Shown piece after piece: positions 37,092 to 45,818 of a stretch of DNA of 64,000 nucleotides (the stretch's first letter is position 1; every line of letters begins with the position of its first letter). Source of the DNA: Xanthobacteraceae bacterium (GTDB lineage: Bacteria; Pseudomonadota; Alphaproteobacteria; Rhizobiales; Xanthobacteraceae). The notes under the pieces were generated by a model. The model searched no databases and had not been told where the DNA came from. It saw only the letters and a list, made by a program, of their open reading frames with translations. The translations under genes and the position numbers were made by a program. Location: assembly GCA_024508855.1 (NCBI GenBank), contig JANINJ010000072.1:62001-126000 (forward strand), written 5' to 3'.

Positions 37092-37657
37092 GGCCAGCCT
37101 CGCTCGACGCCGGCTGCCTTGAGCAGTTCGGCCAGTTTCTTGCGCGCATAGAACAGGCGCGTCTTCACGGTGTTTTCCGGGATGCCGACGATCGCAGCCA
37201 CTTCCTCGACGGATTTCTCGTGGTAGTAGACCAGATCGATGATCTCCCGATGCTCCTGCGAAAGTCCCGTCAGGCATTTGCGCAGGGCCTCACCCGTGTC
37301 CTTCTTCTGAACGCTCACTTCCGGATCGTCGGACGTATCCTCGATCGCGGCCGCCGTCTCGTCGTCCAGTTCCCCGTCCTTCCTGCGACGCATCGCAGAG
37401 AGGGCCTTGAAGCGCGTAATCGCCAATATCCAGGTGGAGACCGCAGACCGGCCCTCAAACTTGCCGGCCTGACGCCAGACATCGAGGAAGACTTCGCTGA
37501 TAAGATCTTCCGCGAGCTGTTCGTTCCGCACCAGCCGGAGCCCGAAACGGAACACCCTGACATGGTGCCGTCCGTACAGCACCTGCATGGCAAGCCGGTC
37601 GCCTTGGGCGATCCGAGCGATCAGGACGTCGTCCGAGGTCGCTTGTGTCGCACTCAA
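37088..37657 (-). CDS. ECF RNA polymerase sigma factor
   Basis: Protein of 189 aa with sigma region 2 (EDLISEVFLDVWRQAGKFEGRS, STWILAITRFKALSAMRR) and region 4 (LSQEHREIIDLVYYHEKSVEEVAAIVGIPENTVKTR). First gene of the sigma/anti-sigma/subtilase operon. The divergent 307-bp upstream region (37658-37964) is AT-rich, with TTGCCC and CATAAT-like elements, but I cannot identify an ECF consensus in it. Confidence 0.94.
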   Translation of the reverse strand: MSATQATSDDVLIARIAQGDRLAMQVLYGRHHVRVFRFGLRLVRNEQLAEDLISEVFLDVWRQAGKFEGRSAVSTWILAITRFKALSAMRRRKDGELDDETAAAIEDTSDDPEVSVQKKDTGEALRKCLTGLSQEHREIIDLVYYHEKSVEEVAAIVGIPENTVKTRLFYARKKLAELLKAAGVERGWP

Positions 37658-37964
37658 TTGCCGTCTCGCAAGGTTGGTCGGGGCAGCCCGACAGAAGGTT
37701 CGATGAGCACAATTAAATCTTCTTAGTTTATCGCAAACCGCAGCATCATCTGTGATCTACCGCACGCAACTTGCCCTTGTTTTTGCATAATGTGCAAGAT
37801 CGCCTGACGCCGCGAGCGCGGGACGGCCATACCCAACCGGAATTTGTGGAATAGTTTCAGCTACAAGGACCGGCCCGACGCACCGGAAGGCCTGCAAAAG
37901 ATACCAAACATAAAGGCTTTTCCACGTAGGGTTGCGGCATTGCCGGCGATCGACGATTTGATCC
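37658..37964. other. Divergent promoter region, no gene
   Basis: The 307 bp between the ECF sigma gene (minus) and the GGDEF gene (plus). It contains TTAAATCTTCTTAG at 37711-37724 (TTAA-N6-TTAG, wrong spacing for CtrA) and a CTTGC...GCAAG dyad around 37770-37808. No ORF with a ribosome site was found. Confidence 0.5.
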
Positions 37965-39125
37965 ATGACCAGTGTTGCGTCCACGCTTCCCACCTACCCG
38001 TCCGACGAAGCGCTGGCCGGCGATTGGTCCCCTGCGACTGTCGCAATGCCGCGCCGCCCGCATGCACGGCGAATTGCCCAACGACGCAAGACCTATCTGG
38101 CCCACGCCGTGAGCTATGTGGCCGGCGCCGCCATCCTGCTGCTCTACGCCTATGCCGGAACGATTTCGTACGCCATCGCGCCAGCCTTTCTGGTGAGCGG
38201 CCTCGGCATGATCGGCATTTTCGTCGTGATGTCGGAAACCGGCATCAACGACCGGCGGGACGATCATTACCTGACCGTCTTCCAGATCGTCGGCCACGAC
38301 CTGATCCCACTCACCTTCGCGCTGCTGGTGCCGCAGATCGGATACGCCTTCCTCTGCATCCTGTTCTTCATCTTCGGCTTCGGCGCGATACGGATGACGC
38401 CCCGGCAGGCGGCTATTGCCATGGGCTGTACCGTTGCCGGCCTCATTCCGGTATTTCTGTTCGCACCATCGATCGGCATTGCCACCACCACGCCGCTCGA
38501 ACGCGTTGCTGCGCTCTTGTGCTTCCTCTGCAGCCTCGGGCAATGCGCATTCGTCGGCCTCTATGGCAGTTCGCTGCGCAAGACGCTGTTCAACCGAAGC
38601 GCCGAACTCAAGGAAGCCTATCGGCGCATCGAAGAACTCGCCGAGCTTGACGAACTGACCGGCTCCTTCAACCGCCGCTGCATCATGCGCATGCTCGACG
38701 ACGAGATCGCACGAGCTCAGCGCGTCAAGACGCCCTGCGCGGTCGCGCTGATCGATCTCGACTGGTTCAAGCGGATCAACGACGCCCACGGCCATCCGAT
38801 CGGCGACGAGGTGTTGCGTACCTTCGCCATCACGGTGTTCGCCAATATCCGCGGCATGGACCGGTTCGGCCGCTATGGCGGCGAGGAATTCCTGCTCATC
38901 CTGCCCGAGACATCCAGCGACGCCGCCGCGCACATGCTCAACCGGCTGCGCATGATTGTCGCCGACCTCGACTGGAGCGCCCTGTCGCATGGAATGGCGG
39001 TGACCATCTCGGCCGGCGTTGCCACACTCAATCCCGACGAAACCGCCGACGCGTTGCTCACGCGTGCGGATAAGGCCCTCTACGAGGCCAAGGAGGCTGG
39101 CCGAAATCGGGTCGCGAGCACCTGA
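37965..39125 (+). CDS. Membrane diguanylate cyclase with intact I-site
   Basis: Protein of 386 aa. Six predicted membrane helices (about 45-205) precede a GGDEF domain with DELTGSFNRR and the active-site RFGRYGGEEF. An RxxD inhibitory site (RGMD) stands five residues before GGEEF, so c-di-GMP product inhibition is expected. It makes c-di-GMP from two GTP at the inner membrane. The sensory membrane domain resembles the MASE-type seven-helix class, but exact type is unclear. A DUF2336 gene follows 75 bp later. Confidence 0.93.
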   Translation: MTSVASTLPTYPSDEALAGDWSPATVAMPRRPHARRIAQRRKTYLAHAVSYVAGAAILLLYAYAGTISYAIAPAFLVSGLGMIGIFVVMSETGINDRRDDHYLTVFQIVGHDLIPLTFALLVPQIGYAFLCILFFIFGFGAIRMTPRQAAIAMGCTVAGLIPVFLFAPSIGIATTTPLERVAALLCFLCSLGQCAFVGLYGSSLRKTLFNRSAELKEAYRRIEELAELDELTGSFNRRCIMRMLDDEIARAQRVKTPCAVALIDLDWFKRINDAHGHPIGDEVLRTFAITVFANIRGMDRFGRYGGEEFLLILPETSSDAAAHMLNRLRMIVADLDWSALSHGMAVTISAGVATLNPDETADALLTRADKALYEAKEAGRNRVAST

Positions 39126-39200
39126 TCCGTTGTTGAATACCCCGGGGACAGAGAAGCTGCCCTCGGACCGCCCTCCGGAATGCTCCAGGACAGAGTAGCA

Positions 39201-40310
39201 ATGCGTACCACTCCCGCCCATCCGTCAAACCTGCTCGATGAGCTGCAAACCGCGCTGGCGCACGGCACGGTCGCACGACGGGTGGAAACGTTGCGCCGCG
39301 TCACCGATCTCTTCCTGAATGCCGCCGACGATTATTCCGACGAGCAGATCGGCGTGTTCGGCGACGTGTTCGAGTGCCTGCTGCAGCACATCGAAGTCTC
39401 CGCCAAGATCCTGCTGTCGAAACGACTCGCACCGATTCCGAAGGCGCCGTTGCAAACCGTGCACAGCCTGGCGTTCGACGACCTGATCGAAGTGGCCGCG
39501 CCGATGCTGTCGCAATCGGAGCGCCTGACCGACGAGATGCTGATCATCAATGCCCGCACCAAGAGCCAGGCCCACCTGCTGGCGATTTCGGCGCGTCCGA
39601 CGCTGAGCGGCGCCGTGACCGACGTGCTGATCGAGCGCGGCAACAGCGACGTCGTGCAGCGCACCGCAAGCAATCCGGGCGCGGAGTTTTCCGACAAGGG
39701 TTATGACGGACTGCTGGCGCGCGCCGACCGCGACGAGGGCGTCGCGCTTTGCGTCGGATTGCGGCCTTCGATTCCGCGACATCACTACCTCAAGCTGATC
39801 GCCAAGGCGTCGGCGTCGGTCCGCATGCGGCTCGAGGCTGCGCATCCGAAGATGAGCGGAGACATCTCGGCGGCCGTGGGCGAAGTGAGCCGCCGCGCCC
39901 GCAGCGCACCGGCGGCCGTCAGCGAAGCCACCAGAATGGCGCACGGCCTGGTCAGATCGCTTTACGAGGATGGCAGGCTCGACGAACACGAAGTCGCCAG
40001 GTTCGCCAAGGCCAACAAATTTGACGAGACCAATGCTGCAATCGCCTGCCTTGCCAACGTGCCGGTGACGCTCGCGGAAAACATGATGATCGAATCCCGC
40101 ACTGAGGGCATCCTCATCTTAGCTAAAGTCTCGGGATTACCGTGGTCCACGGTGCAGGCAATCATCGACATGCGGGTCAGCCTCGCAGGCGAAACCCACG
40201 GCGACGTCGAAGAAAACCGGCTCACCTACGAGCGGCTTCGCATCTCCACCGCGCAGCAGGTGTTGCGTTTCCACAAGATGCAGGAAACCGCGCCGCCACC
40301 GGCGGCCTAG
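39201..40310 (+). CDS. DUF2336 domain protein (second copy)
   Basis: Protein of 369 aa, all helical, with the DUF2336 signature (ARRVETLRRVTDLFLNAADDYSDEQIGVFGDVFECLL, given in parts, and ISARPTLSGAVTDVLIERG). ATG at 39201 is chosen over 39180 because AGGA lies about 10 bases before it. Same family as 4599-5567 but diverged. It lies directly after a diguanylate cyclase gene, suggesting a possible link to c-di-GMP output, by position only. It converges with the NrsF gene (2 bases). Confidence 0.85.
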   Translation: MRTTPAHPSNLLDELQTALAHGTVARRVETLRRVTDLFLNAADDYSDEQIGVFGDVFECLLQHIEVSAKILLSKRLAPIPKAPLQTVHSLAFDDLIEVAAPMLSQSERLTDEMLIINARTKSQAHLLAISARPTLSGAVTDVLIERGNSDVVQRTASNPGAEFSDKGYDGLLARADRDEGVALCVGLRPSIPRHHYLKLIAKASASVRMRLEAAHPKMSGDISAAVGEVSRRARSAPAAVSEATRMAHGLVRSLYEDGRLDEHEVARFAKANKFDETNAAIACLANVPVTLAENMMIESRTEGILILAKVSGLPWSTVQAIIDMRVSLAGETHGDVEENRLTYERLRISTAQQVLRFHKMQETAPPPAA

Positions 40311-40312
40311 GA

Positions 40313-40951
40313 TCAATACCGCAGCAGTTTCCGGCCCGCGATGGCGCCAACGGCGACAACCATTGCGGTCGCCAGCGGATACCATGTGGCGACGAACAAC
40401 GGCGAGTCATCGGTGCAGTGCGACGCGTAAAGCGTCGCGCCCAGTCCAGCCGACAACAGGCCGGCTATCGCGCCGGCCAGTGCCGGCCGCGCCGGGGCGC
40501 CGCGCCGCAGCGCCCACAATGCTCCGGCCAGCAGCGGCAGCGAGAACAGCGGGATCGCGGAAACGCAGGCGCGCGCGTTATTGCCGATCAGGCGCGTCAG
40601 CCATGGCCGCTGATGCGGCATCATCATCTCGGCGCCGATGCCGAGCGCGATCAGCGCCACCGGGATCAACAGCAGCCAGCCCCAGCCGCGCAACGATGCT
40701 TCCGGCCGCGCCAGATGCAGGCTGACAACGATGGCGGTGATCGCCAGCGCCATCGTCACCACGAATTTCAGATCGAAGAACGGATTATGCATCGCGGTCC
40801 TGACATCGGGCCGCATGCCGAGAATGCTCATGAACAGCGCGACGGAAACGGGCATCGCGAGCAACAGCGCCACCGCCAGCACGGCGCCGACCGGGCGCTG
40901 GCGGTGGCCAGCGTCGAGAGCGAGAGTGCGGATCAGCCGTTCGGTTTCCAT
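40313..40951 (-). CDS. nrsF: NrsF/DUF1109 family multi-span anti-sigma factor
   Basis: Protein of 212 aa with six predicted membrane helices, the DUF1109/NrsF fold. Two conserved cysteines, C129 (ARACVSAIP) and C179 (ASHCTDD), match in spacing the pair reported in Caulobacter NrsF, which senses heavy metals and oxidants and releases SigF. ATG 40951 lies 17 bases after the sigma gene on the same strand. The sigma/NrsF pair is thus complete. Confidence 0.9.
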   Translation of the reverse strand: METERLIRTLALDAGHRQRPVGAVLAVALLLAMPVSVALFMSILGMRPDVRTAMHNPFFDLKFVVTMALAITAIVVSLHLARPEASLRGWGWLLLIPVALIALGIGAEMMMPHQRPWLTRLIGNNARACVSAIPLFSLPLLAGALWALRRGAPARPALAGAIAGLLSAGLGATLYASHCTDDSPLFVATWYPLATAMVVAVGAIAGRKLLRY

Positions 40952-40968
40952 CGTTCGATTCCTCGGGC

Positions 40969-41526
40969 TCACTCTTTCCGCAACCTGGCCGCGAGGCTCG
41001 CAAGTCCGCGATGCAGCGCGACGCGCACCGCGCCCTCGCTCATGGCAAGCTTCTTCGCGGTGTCCTTGATCGACTCGCTGTCGACGGCAATCGATTGCAG
41101 GACGTCGCGCTGACGCGGCGGCAATCCGCTCAGATGCGAGGTCACTTCGCTCGCAGGCACGGTTTCCTCGGCCGGCGGCCCGGCGATCACATCCGAAAAA
41201 TCGTCGATGTTGACGAATACGCGGCGGCCGCGACGGCGCAGCGCGTCGATCAGCTTGTTGCGGGCAATGGCGAACAGCCACGGCGCGAATGGCGCCTCGG
41301 CGTCCCATGTGTGCCGCTTCAGATGCACCGCCAGCAAAATGTCCTGCACGATATCCTCGGATTGATCGACCGGTTGCCCGGCGCGCGCGAGCCCACGACG
41401 CGCCGCCACCCGCAACACCGGCGTGACCGCCTCAAGCAACCGGCCATACGCGGCCGCGTCGCCGGCGATCGCCGACCGCATCAGGCCGGTCCATTCGTCG
41501 TCACGATCGCGCACCCGCGCTCCCAA
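40969..41526 (-). CDS. ECF sigma factor paired with NrsF (SigF-like)
   Basis: Protein of 185 aa with sigma region 2 (SEDIVQDILLAVHLKRHTWD, PWLFAIARNKLIDALRRRGRR) and region 4 (LPPRQRDVLQSIAVDSESIKDTAKKLAMSEGAVRVALHR). The NrsF partner identifies it as a SigF-type ECF factor for metal or oxidative stress. Upstream 41527-41809 is a divergent region to the gene at 41810, with an AT-rich patch (about 41545-41600) but no identified box. Confidence 0.92.
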   Translation of the reverse strand: MGARVRDRDDEWTGLMRSAIAGDAAAYGRLLEAVTPVLRVAARRGLARAGQPVDQSEDIVQDILLAVHLKRHTWDAEAPFAPWLFAIARNKLIDALRRRGRRVFVNIDDFSDVIAGPPAEETVPASEVTSHLSGLPPRQRDVLQSIAVDSESIKDTAKKLAMSEGAVRVALHRGLASLAARLRKE

Positions 41527-41809
41527 TCATGCAATTCGTTCGGTTTTTCATATTATTACGTGCCCCACCACTCGATCACGAAATCGTGAAATGAAAGCGA
41601 AGCCGACGCGCCGCGATCCCCCGATAACCCGCCCGCAAACCTCATAACATCGATCCCGGCGGCTCGCATCCAGCAGCAGCGGGAGGCAATGGCCTCTCGC
41701 TCCTGCCCCGTTTTTGCCATCTTCACCAAAAATTCCCTTATTTCGCCGTCGTGTGGCCACCTCCCGGAGTCTCTCTGCGAAGCGGGATCGGCGCAAACGG
41801 GAGACTGCC

Positions 41810-42733
41810 ATGGGAATCAAGGCCAGCGGACGCTTGGCATTGATCGTCGCAGCAGGAATCTGGATCTGGTTTTCGGGGCCACTGCAGGCGCAGCAATCGA
41901 CAGCACCGACACAGGCGGCGACCAGCCAGCCGGTGGCGCTCGGCAAGCCGATCGCGCTGAACAAGTATGCCAAGCGCCATTCGCGTCACGGCCGACGGCA
42001 CGCCCGTTCGCACTCGCGCCGGCATCATCGCGTCGCCAAGAGCGAGAAGAGCGAGACGAAATCCGCCAGGCACACGGACGAAGCCGAGACAAAGAAGTCC
42101 GAAGCCCAGAAATCCGAAGCCCAGAAATCCGAAGCCTTGGACGCCAAGGTGATCGAATCCAAGTCCGTCGAGCTGCCGCCGACCGACGCCCAAACTTCCG
42201 ACAGCAAAGCGGCGGATAACAAGGCTGCCGACGGCAACGCCGGCGACACCAATCAGGCAATACCACCGGCTGCCAACCAGGCGATCGCCGCGCAGCCGGA
42301 TCAAGGCACGAACCAAGGCACGAACAACGGCAACGCATCCGCGATGCTGTCATCGTCCGTCGCCAATGCACGCGCGCAACTGCTCTCCACCACCACGACC
42401 GGCAACGCATCGACGATGACCCCGCCGCCCGCGCCGGCGAACCCGCAGACCGCCCCCAACGCTGGAGCACCTCCGCCGTCCGAGAGCGCGGCCAATACCG
42501 ACGTCGTGCCGCCGGATCAGCTCAACGACATCGATCGATCGCTGAACAACAACAAGGAGCCGACGCCGACCATCGCGATGGCATCGATCAATACGCAGCC
42601 GTCCACCGAATCTGCTTCCGTGGCCAGTAACGATGCGTCGCCGTGGGCGCAGACCTCGATGATCGGCAAGATCTTCATCGCTTTCGGTGGGCTGCTGACG
42701 CTGGCATCCGCCGCACGAATGCTGATCGCGTAA
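41810..42733 (+). CDS. Low-complexity exported protein with KSEA repeats
   Basis: Protein of 307 aa. A signal peptide or N-terminal anchor (about 5-27) is followed by a His/Arg-rich basic patch (RHSRHGRRHARSHSRRHHR), a Lys/Glu repeat (KSEAQKSEAQKSEA), a Gln/Ala/Asn-rich disordered region, and a C-terminal membrane helix (GKIFIAFGGLLTLASAARML). CGGGAG lies before ATG 41810. It may be SigF-regulated because it is divergent from that gene, but this is unproven. Function unknown. Confidence 0.75.
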   Translation: MGIKASGRLALIVAAGIWIWFSGPLQAQQSTAPTQAATSQPVALGKPIALNKYAKRHSRHGRRHARSHSRRHHRVAKSEKSETKSARHTDEAETKKSEAQKSEAQKSEALDAKVIESKSVELPPTDAQTSDSKAADNKAADGNAGDTNQAIPPAANQAIAAQPDQGTNQGTNNGNASAMLSSSVANARAQLLSTTTTGNASTMTPPPAPANPQTAPNAGAPPPSESAANTDVVPPDQLNDIDRSLNNNKEPTPTIAMASINTQPSTESASVASNDASPWAQTSMIGKIFIAFGGLLTLASAARMLIA

Positions 42734-42800
42734 CCGCGGCAACCAAGCCGCGCAGTCCACACCGATAAGGGCCGATTCCAGACCTCCGGATCGGTCCTTC

Positions 42801-42841
42801 GCCGCGCCGCCGCCCTCCTCCCTCGGCGGCGCGGCATTTTA
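42801..42841 (+). terminator. Intrinsic terminator after the KSEA-repeat gene
   Basis: GCCGCGCCGCCG / CGGCGGCGCGGC, 12-bp perfect stem, 11-base loop, followed by ATTTTAC, 67 bases past the stop. Confidence 0.75.
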
Positions 42842-42929
42842 CCAGTTTCGCTGTGCATTTCTGCGCACGCCGCGCTCTTGCGGCGATAGTGAACTGCGGG
42901 CACATTGCGCCCGCTATCTTTGTCGATTG

Positions 42930-42976
42930 AGCATGATCTTCTCCGAAAAGCGGTTCCCACTTTTCGGGATCATGCT
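42930..42976. repeat. Rhizobiales intergenic palindrome (AGCATGATC...GATCATGCT)
   Basis: Arms AGCATGATC and GATCATGCT (9 bp) plus inner CCGAAAAG / CTTTTCGG arms, total 47 bp. This is a widespread intergenic hairpin in Bradyrhizobium and Mesorhizobium relatives. It lies 32 bp before the enoyl-CoA hydratase start, so it falls in that gene's leader. Confidence 0.85.
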
Positions 42977-43008
42977 ACAGGCTTCAACAGCGCGAAACAG
43001 GGTGGAAT

Positions 43009-43788
43009 ATGAGCACTTTCGAACACATCATCGTCGAGCAAAAGGGTGCCGTCGGCATCATTCGCCTCAACCGGCCAAAGATGCTCAACGCACTGTCGTT
43101 CGGCGTGTTTCGCGAGATCGGCGCCGCCATCGACGACCTCGAAGCCGACGACAAGATCGGCTGCATCGTCATCACCGGCAACGAGAAGGCATTCGCCGCC
43201 GGCGCGGACATCAAGGAGATGCAGCCGAAGGGCTTCATCGACATGTTCAACGAAGACTTCAAGGCAATCGGCGGCGACCGCGTCGCGACCTGCCGCAAGC
43301 CGACTATCGCCGCGGTGAGCGGCTACGCGCTCGGCGGCGGCTGCGAACTGGCGATGATGTGCGATTTCATCATCGCTTCCGACACCGCGAAATTCGGCCA
43401 GCCGGAAATCACGCTCGGCACCATTCCCGGCATCGGCGGCACGCAGCGCCTCACCCGCGCCATCGGCAAGGCCAAGGCGATGGACCTCTGCCTCACCGGC
43501 CGCATGATGGATGTCAACGAGGCCGAACGCTCTGGCCTCGTCAGCCGTATCGTCCCAGTCGACAAGCTGATGGATGAAGCCATCGCCGCCGCCGAAAAGA
43601 TCGCCGCGATGTCACGCCCGGCAGTCGAGATGGCGAAACTCGCGGTGAACCGTGCCTTCGAAACCCCGCTGTCCGAAGGCATGAATGTCGAGCGTGACCT
43701 GTTCCGCTCGACCTTCGCGCTGGAAGACCGCTCCGAAGGCATGGCCGCCTTCATCGAGAAGCGCAAGCCGGTGAACAAGAACCGGTAA
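43009..43788 (+). CDS. Enoyl-CoA hydratase (crotonase family)
   Basis: Protein of 259 aa. It hydrates 2-enoyl-CoA in fatty acid or amino acid breakdown. Oxyanion and catalytic parts are [31 protein letters not shown] with one catalytic Glu, and [19 protein letters not shown] with the other. Both glutamates are present, so hydratase activity is expected. The substrate chain length cannot be told. Monocistronic. Confidence 0.94.
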   Translation: MSTFEHIIVEQKGAVGIIRLNRPKMLNALSFGVFREIGAAIDDLEADDKIGCIVITGNEKAFAAGADIKEMQPKGFIDMFNEDFKAIGGDRVATCRKPTIAAVSGYALGGGCELAMMCDFIIASDTAKFGQPEITLGTIPGIGGTQRLTRAIGKAKAMDLCLTGRMMDVNEAERSGLVSRIVPVDKLMDEAIAAAEKIAAMSRPAVEMAKLAVNRAFETPLSEGMNVERDLFRSTFALEDRSEGMAAFIEKRKPVNKNR

Positions 43789-43837
43789 ACATCGACACTG
43801 CGTTCGCTTGTTCAATCGGATACAACGCAGCTAATTT

Positions 43838-43929
43838 CCGTCATGCCCGGCCTTGTGCCGGGCATCCACGTCTTTCTTGCTGAAACGCCGTTAAGACGTG
43901 GGTGGCCGGAATAAATCCGGCCATGACGG
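43838..43929. repeat. Intergenic palindromic repeat, copy 2
   Basis: Ends CCGTCATGCCCGG and CCGGCCATGACGG, with CCACGTCTTT / AAGACGTGG inner arms. Same family as 26074-26162 and 47656-47782. Lies between convergent genes. Confidence 0.85.
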
Positions 43930-43963
43930 AGAGCCGATAGTCATCGATCTCAATGACCTGATC

Positions 43964-45808
43964 TCATCTCGTTCGCGATAACGCGGCACCGACCAGCGCA
44001 CGATAGAGTCGATCCGAGAACGTGTTCGGCTTGTCGAGCCCGAGGCGTGCGAGCGGCGCGGTGTTCGCCACGTCCGGCTGCGTCATCCCCTGCCATGCGA
44101 GCGACGCGAGTTGCAGCGGCGACTTCGATGCGGCGCTCAGCACCTGCAGCGCCGGAATCAGTCTCTGCTCGACATCGGTGAAATCCGACCCGAACGGGAA
44201 CGCCGGCAGCAGCCCTGCATCGCGCGCGGGCTTCAACGCCGCCGCGATGCGGTCCGGCGAATTGTCGCGATGCGCGGCGGCGATCTCGAAATTCCTCGGC
44301 AGTTTTCCCGCATCCTTCGCCTGCCGCATCAGTTCCGGCTGAAACCGCGAATCCGCTACCGACAGCATCGCCGCGATCACATCCGCGTCGGATTTGCCGC
44401 GCAGGTCGGCGACGCCGTATTCGGTGATGATGATATCGCGCAGATGGCGCGGAATGGTGACGTGGCCATAGGACCAGCGGATGTTGGATTCGGTTTTCGC
44501 GCCCGCCTGCCGCGTCGATTCCAGCGTCAGGATCGATCGCGCGCCCTCCAGCGCGAAAGCCTGCGCGACAAAATTATATTGCCCGCCGACGCCGCTCACC
44601 ACCTGGCCGTTTTCGAGGCCATCGGAAATCGCTGCGCCCATCAGGGTCGCCATCATGGCATTGTTAACGAAACGCGCATCGACCCGGGCGCGGCGCTTGG
44701 CATCTTCGTCGCCGTAAAGCTGATTGGTGAACGACACCGGCATCATGCGGATCCGCGCGATCGTGTCCGGCGGCATCTCGCGCAGCGCGCGATAGAACGA
44801 TTTCGGCCCGAGGAAGAATGCGCCATGCAATAGTACACCATCGACCTCGCGCTTGAGGACGTCGCCGTCGATCAGGCCGAGGAATGCTTCGGTCAGCATT
44901 TCGCTGACACCATAGAGCCCCTTGTCGAAGCGAGACGTCTCGGCCGGCGCGACCGCGGGCGCGAGGCGCTTCATGAGATCGAGATATTGCGCGTTGTCCT
45001 TGTGGCGAACGATCAGGCTCTGCGCCAACGCATCGCCGACCTGGCCGATGCCGATCTGCAGGCTGCCACCATCGCGAATGAGACCGGCGGCATGCAGGCC
45101 GATCGCATACTTGGTGTCGCCGATCGGCTCTGACGGCGGCGCAAACAACGGAAAATCCACAGACGGATCGTCGAGGATGGCGCTGAACTCGCTGGCCGGC
45201 AGGTCGCCCGGACCCGGCATGAACGGCAGCTCGGAATTGACCTGCCCCACCAGCTTGAACGACACCCGCCCCTCGGCTCGCGCACGCAGCAGGTCCAGCG
45301 TCGTATCGGTGTTGCAGCTCAGGCTGTAGCGCGTCTCGCCGTTGACGACGCGCTTCGCAACCAGTTGCGTGATGACATCGAGCCCGCGCGTCAGGAGATA
45401 GGACGACGCATGGGTGTAGTTGGCCGAGATGTAGTGCTGCTGGGCGAACGGCACATGCAGCCATTTACCGGCGAGGAAGAAGAATTCGATCACGTCGATA
45501 TTCGGCGGCAGCTTGCCTGCATGCAGCGCGTTGGCATAATCGAGATCGGGATAGCCACCGAACAGCCGCTCGATCACCGGGCTGATGAAACGCCGTTCGA
45601 GATCGGATGACGGTTTTGGTTTCTCCAGCGTCAGTGCCGAGAAGAATGTCAGCTTCAACGAGCGATCGTTCGCCGCACGCTGATATAACGCGTTGATGAT
45701 GTGGTTGGCCTTGCCGAGCCCGAGCGGCAGACCGACGACGAGATTCGGCCCGCTATCGCGGATGATCTCGTCGGCGATCGCGGCGGCATCGGAAAACAGT
45801 TTCGGCAT
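43964..45808 (-). CDS. Acetyl-CoA hydrolase/CoA-transferase family protein
   Basis: Protein of 614 aa of the acetyl-CoA hydrolase/transferase (Ach1/Cat) family, with VVGLPLGLGKANHIINALYQ, IGIGQVGDALAQSLI, SGVGGQYNFVAQAFALEGAR and YGVADLRGKSDADVIAAML. Typical enzymes are about 500-620 aa. It moves CoA between acyl groups or hydrolyses it. ATG at 45808 is 10 bases after the CaiB-family gene stop on the same strand, so the two CoA-transferase genes form an operon. Substrates unknown. Confidence 0.9.
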   Translation of the reverse strand: MPKLFSDAAAIADEIIRDSGPNLVVGLPLGLGKANHIINALYQRAANDRSLKLTFFSALTLEKPKPSSDLERRFISPVIERLFGGYPDLDYANALHAGKLPPNIDVIEFFFLAGKWLHVPFAQQHYISANYTHASSYLLTRGLDVITQLVAKRVVNGETRYSLSCNTDTTLDLLRARAEGRVSFKLVGQVNSELPFMPGPGDLPASEFSAILDDPSVDFPLFAPPSEPIGDTKYAIGLHAAGLIRDGGSLQIGIGQVGDALAQSLIVRHKDNAQYLDLMKRLAPAVAPAETSRFDKGLYGVSEMLTEAFLGLIDGDVLKREVDGVLLHGAFFLGPKSFYRALREMPPDTIARIRMMPVSFTNQLYGDEDAKRRARVDARFVNNAMMATLMGAAISDGLENGQVVSGVGGQYNFVAQAFALEGARSILTLESTRQAGAKTESNIRWSYGHVTIPRHLRDIIITEYGVADLRGKSDADVIAAMLSVADSRFQPELMRQAKDAGKLPRNFEIAAAHRDNSPDRIAAALKPARDAGLLPAFPFGSDFTDVEQRLIPALQVLSAASKSPLQLASLAWQGMTQPDVANTAPLARLGLDKPNTFSDRLYRALVGAALSRTR

Positions 45809-45818
45809 TACGGTTCTT

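Noticed and set aside
37711-37724. CtrA box upstream of the ECF sigma factor
   Set aside because: TTAA and TTAG halves are separated by six bases, not seven.
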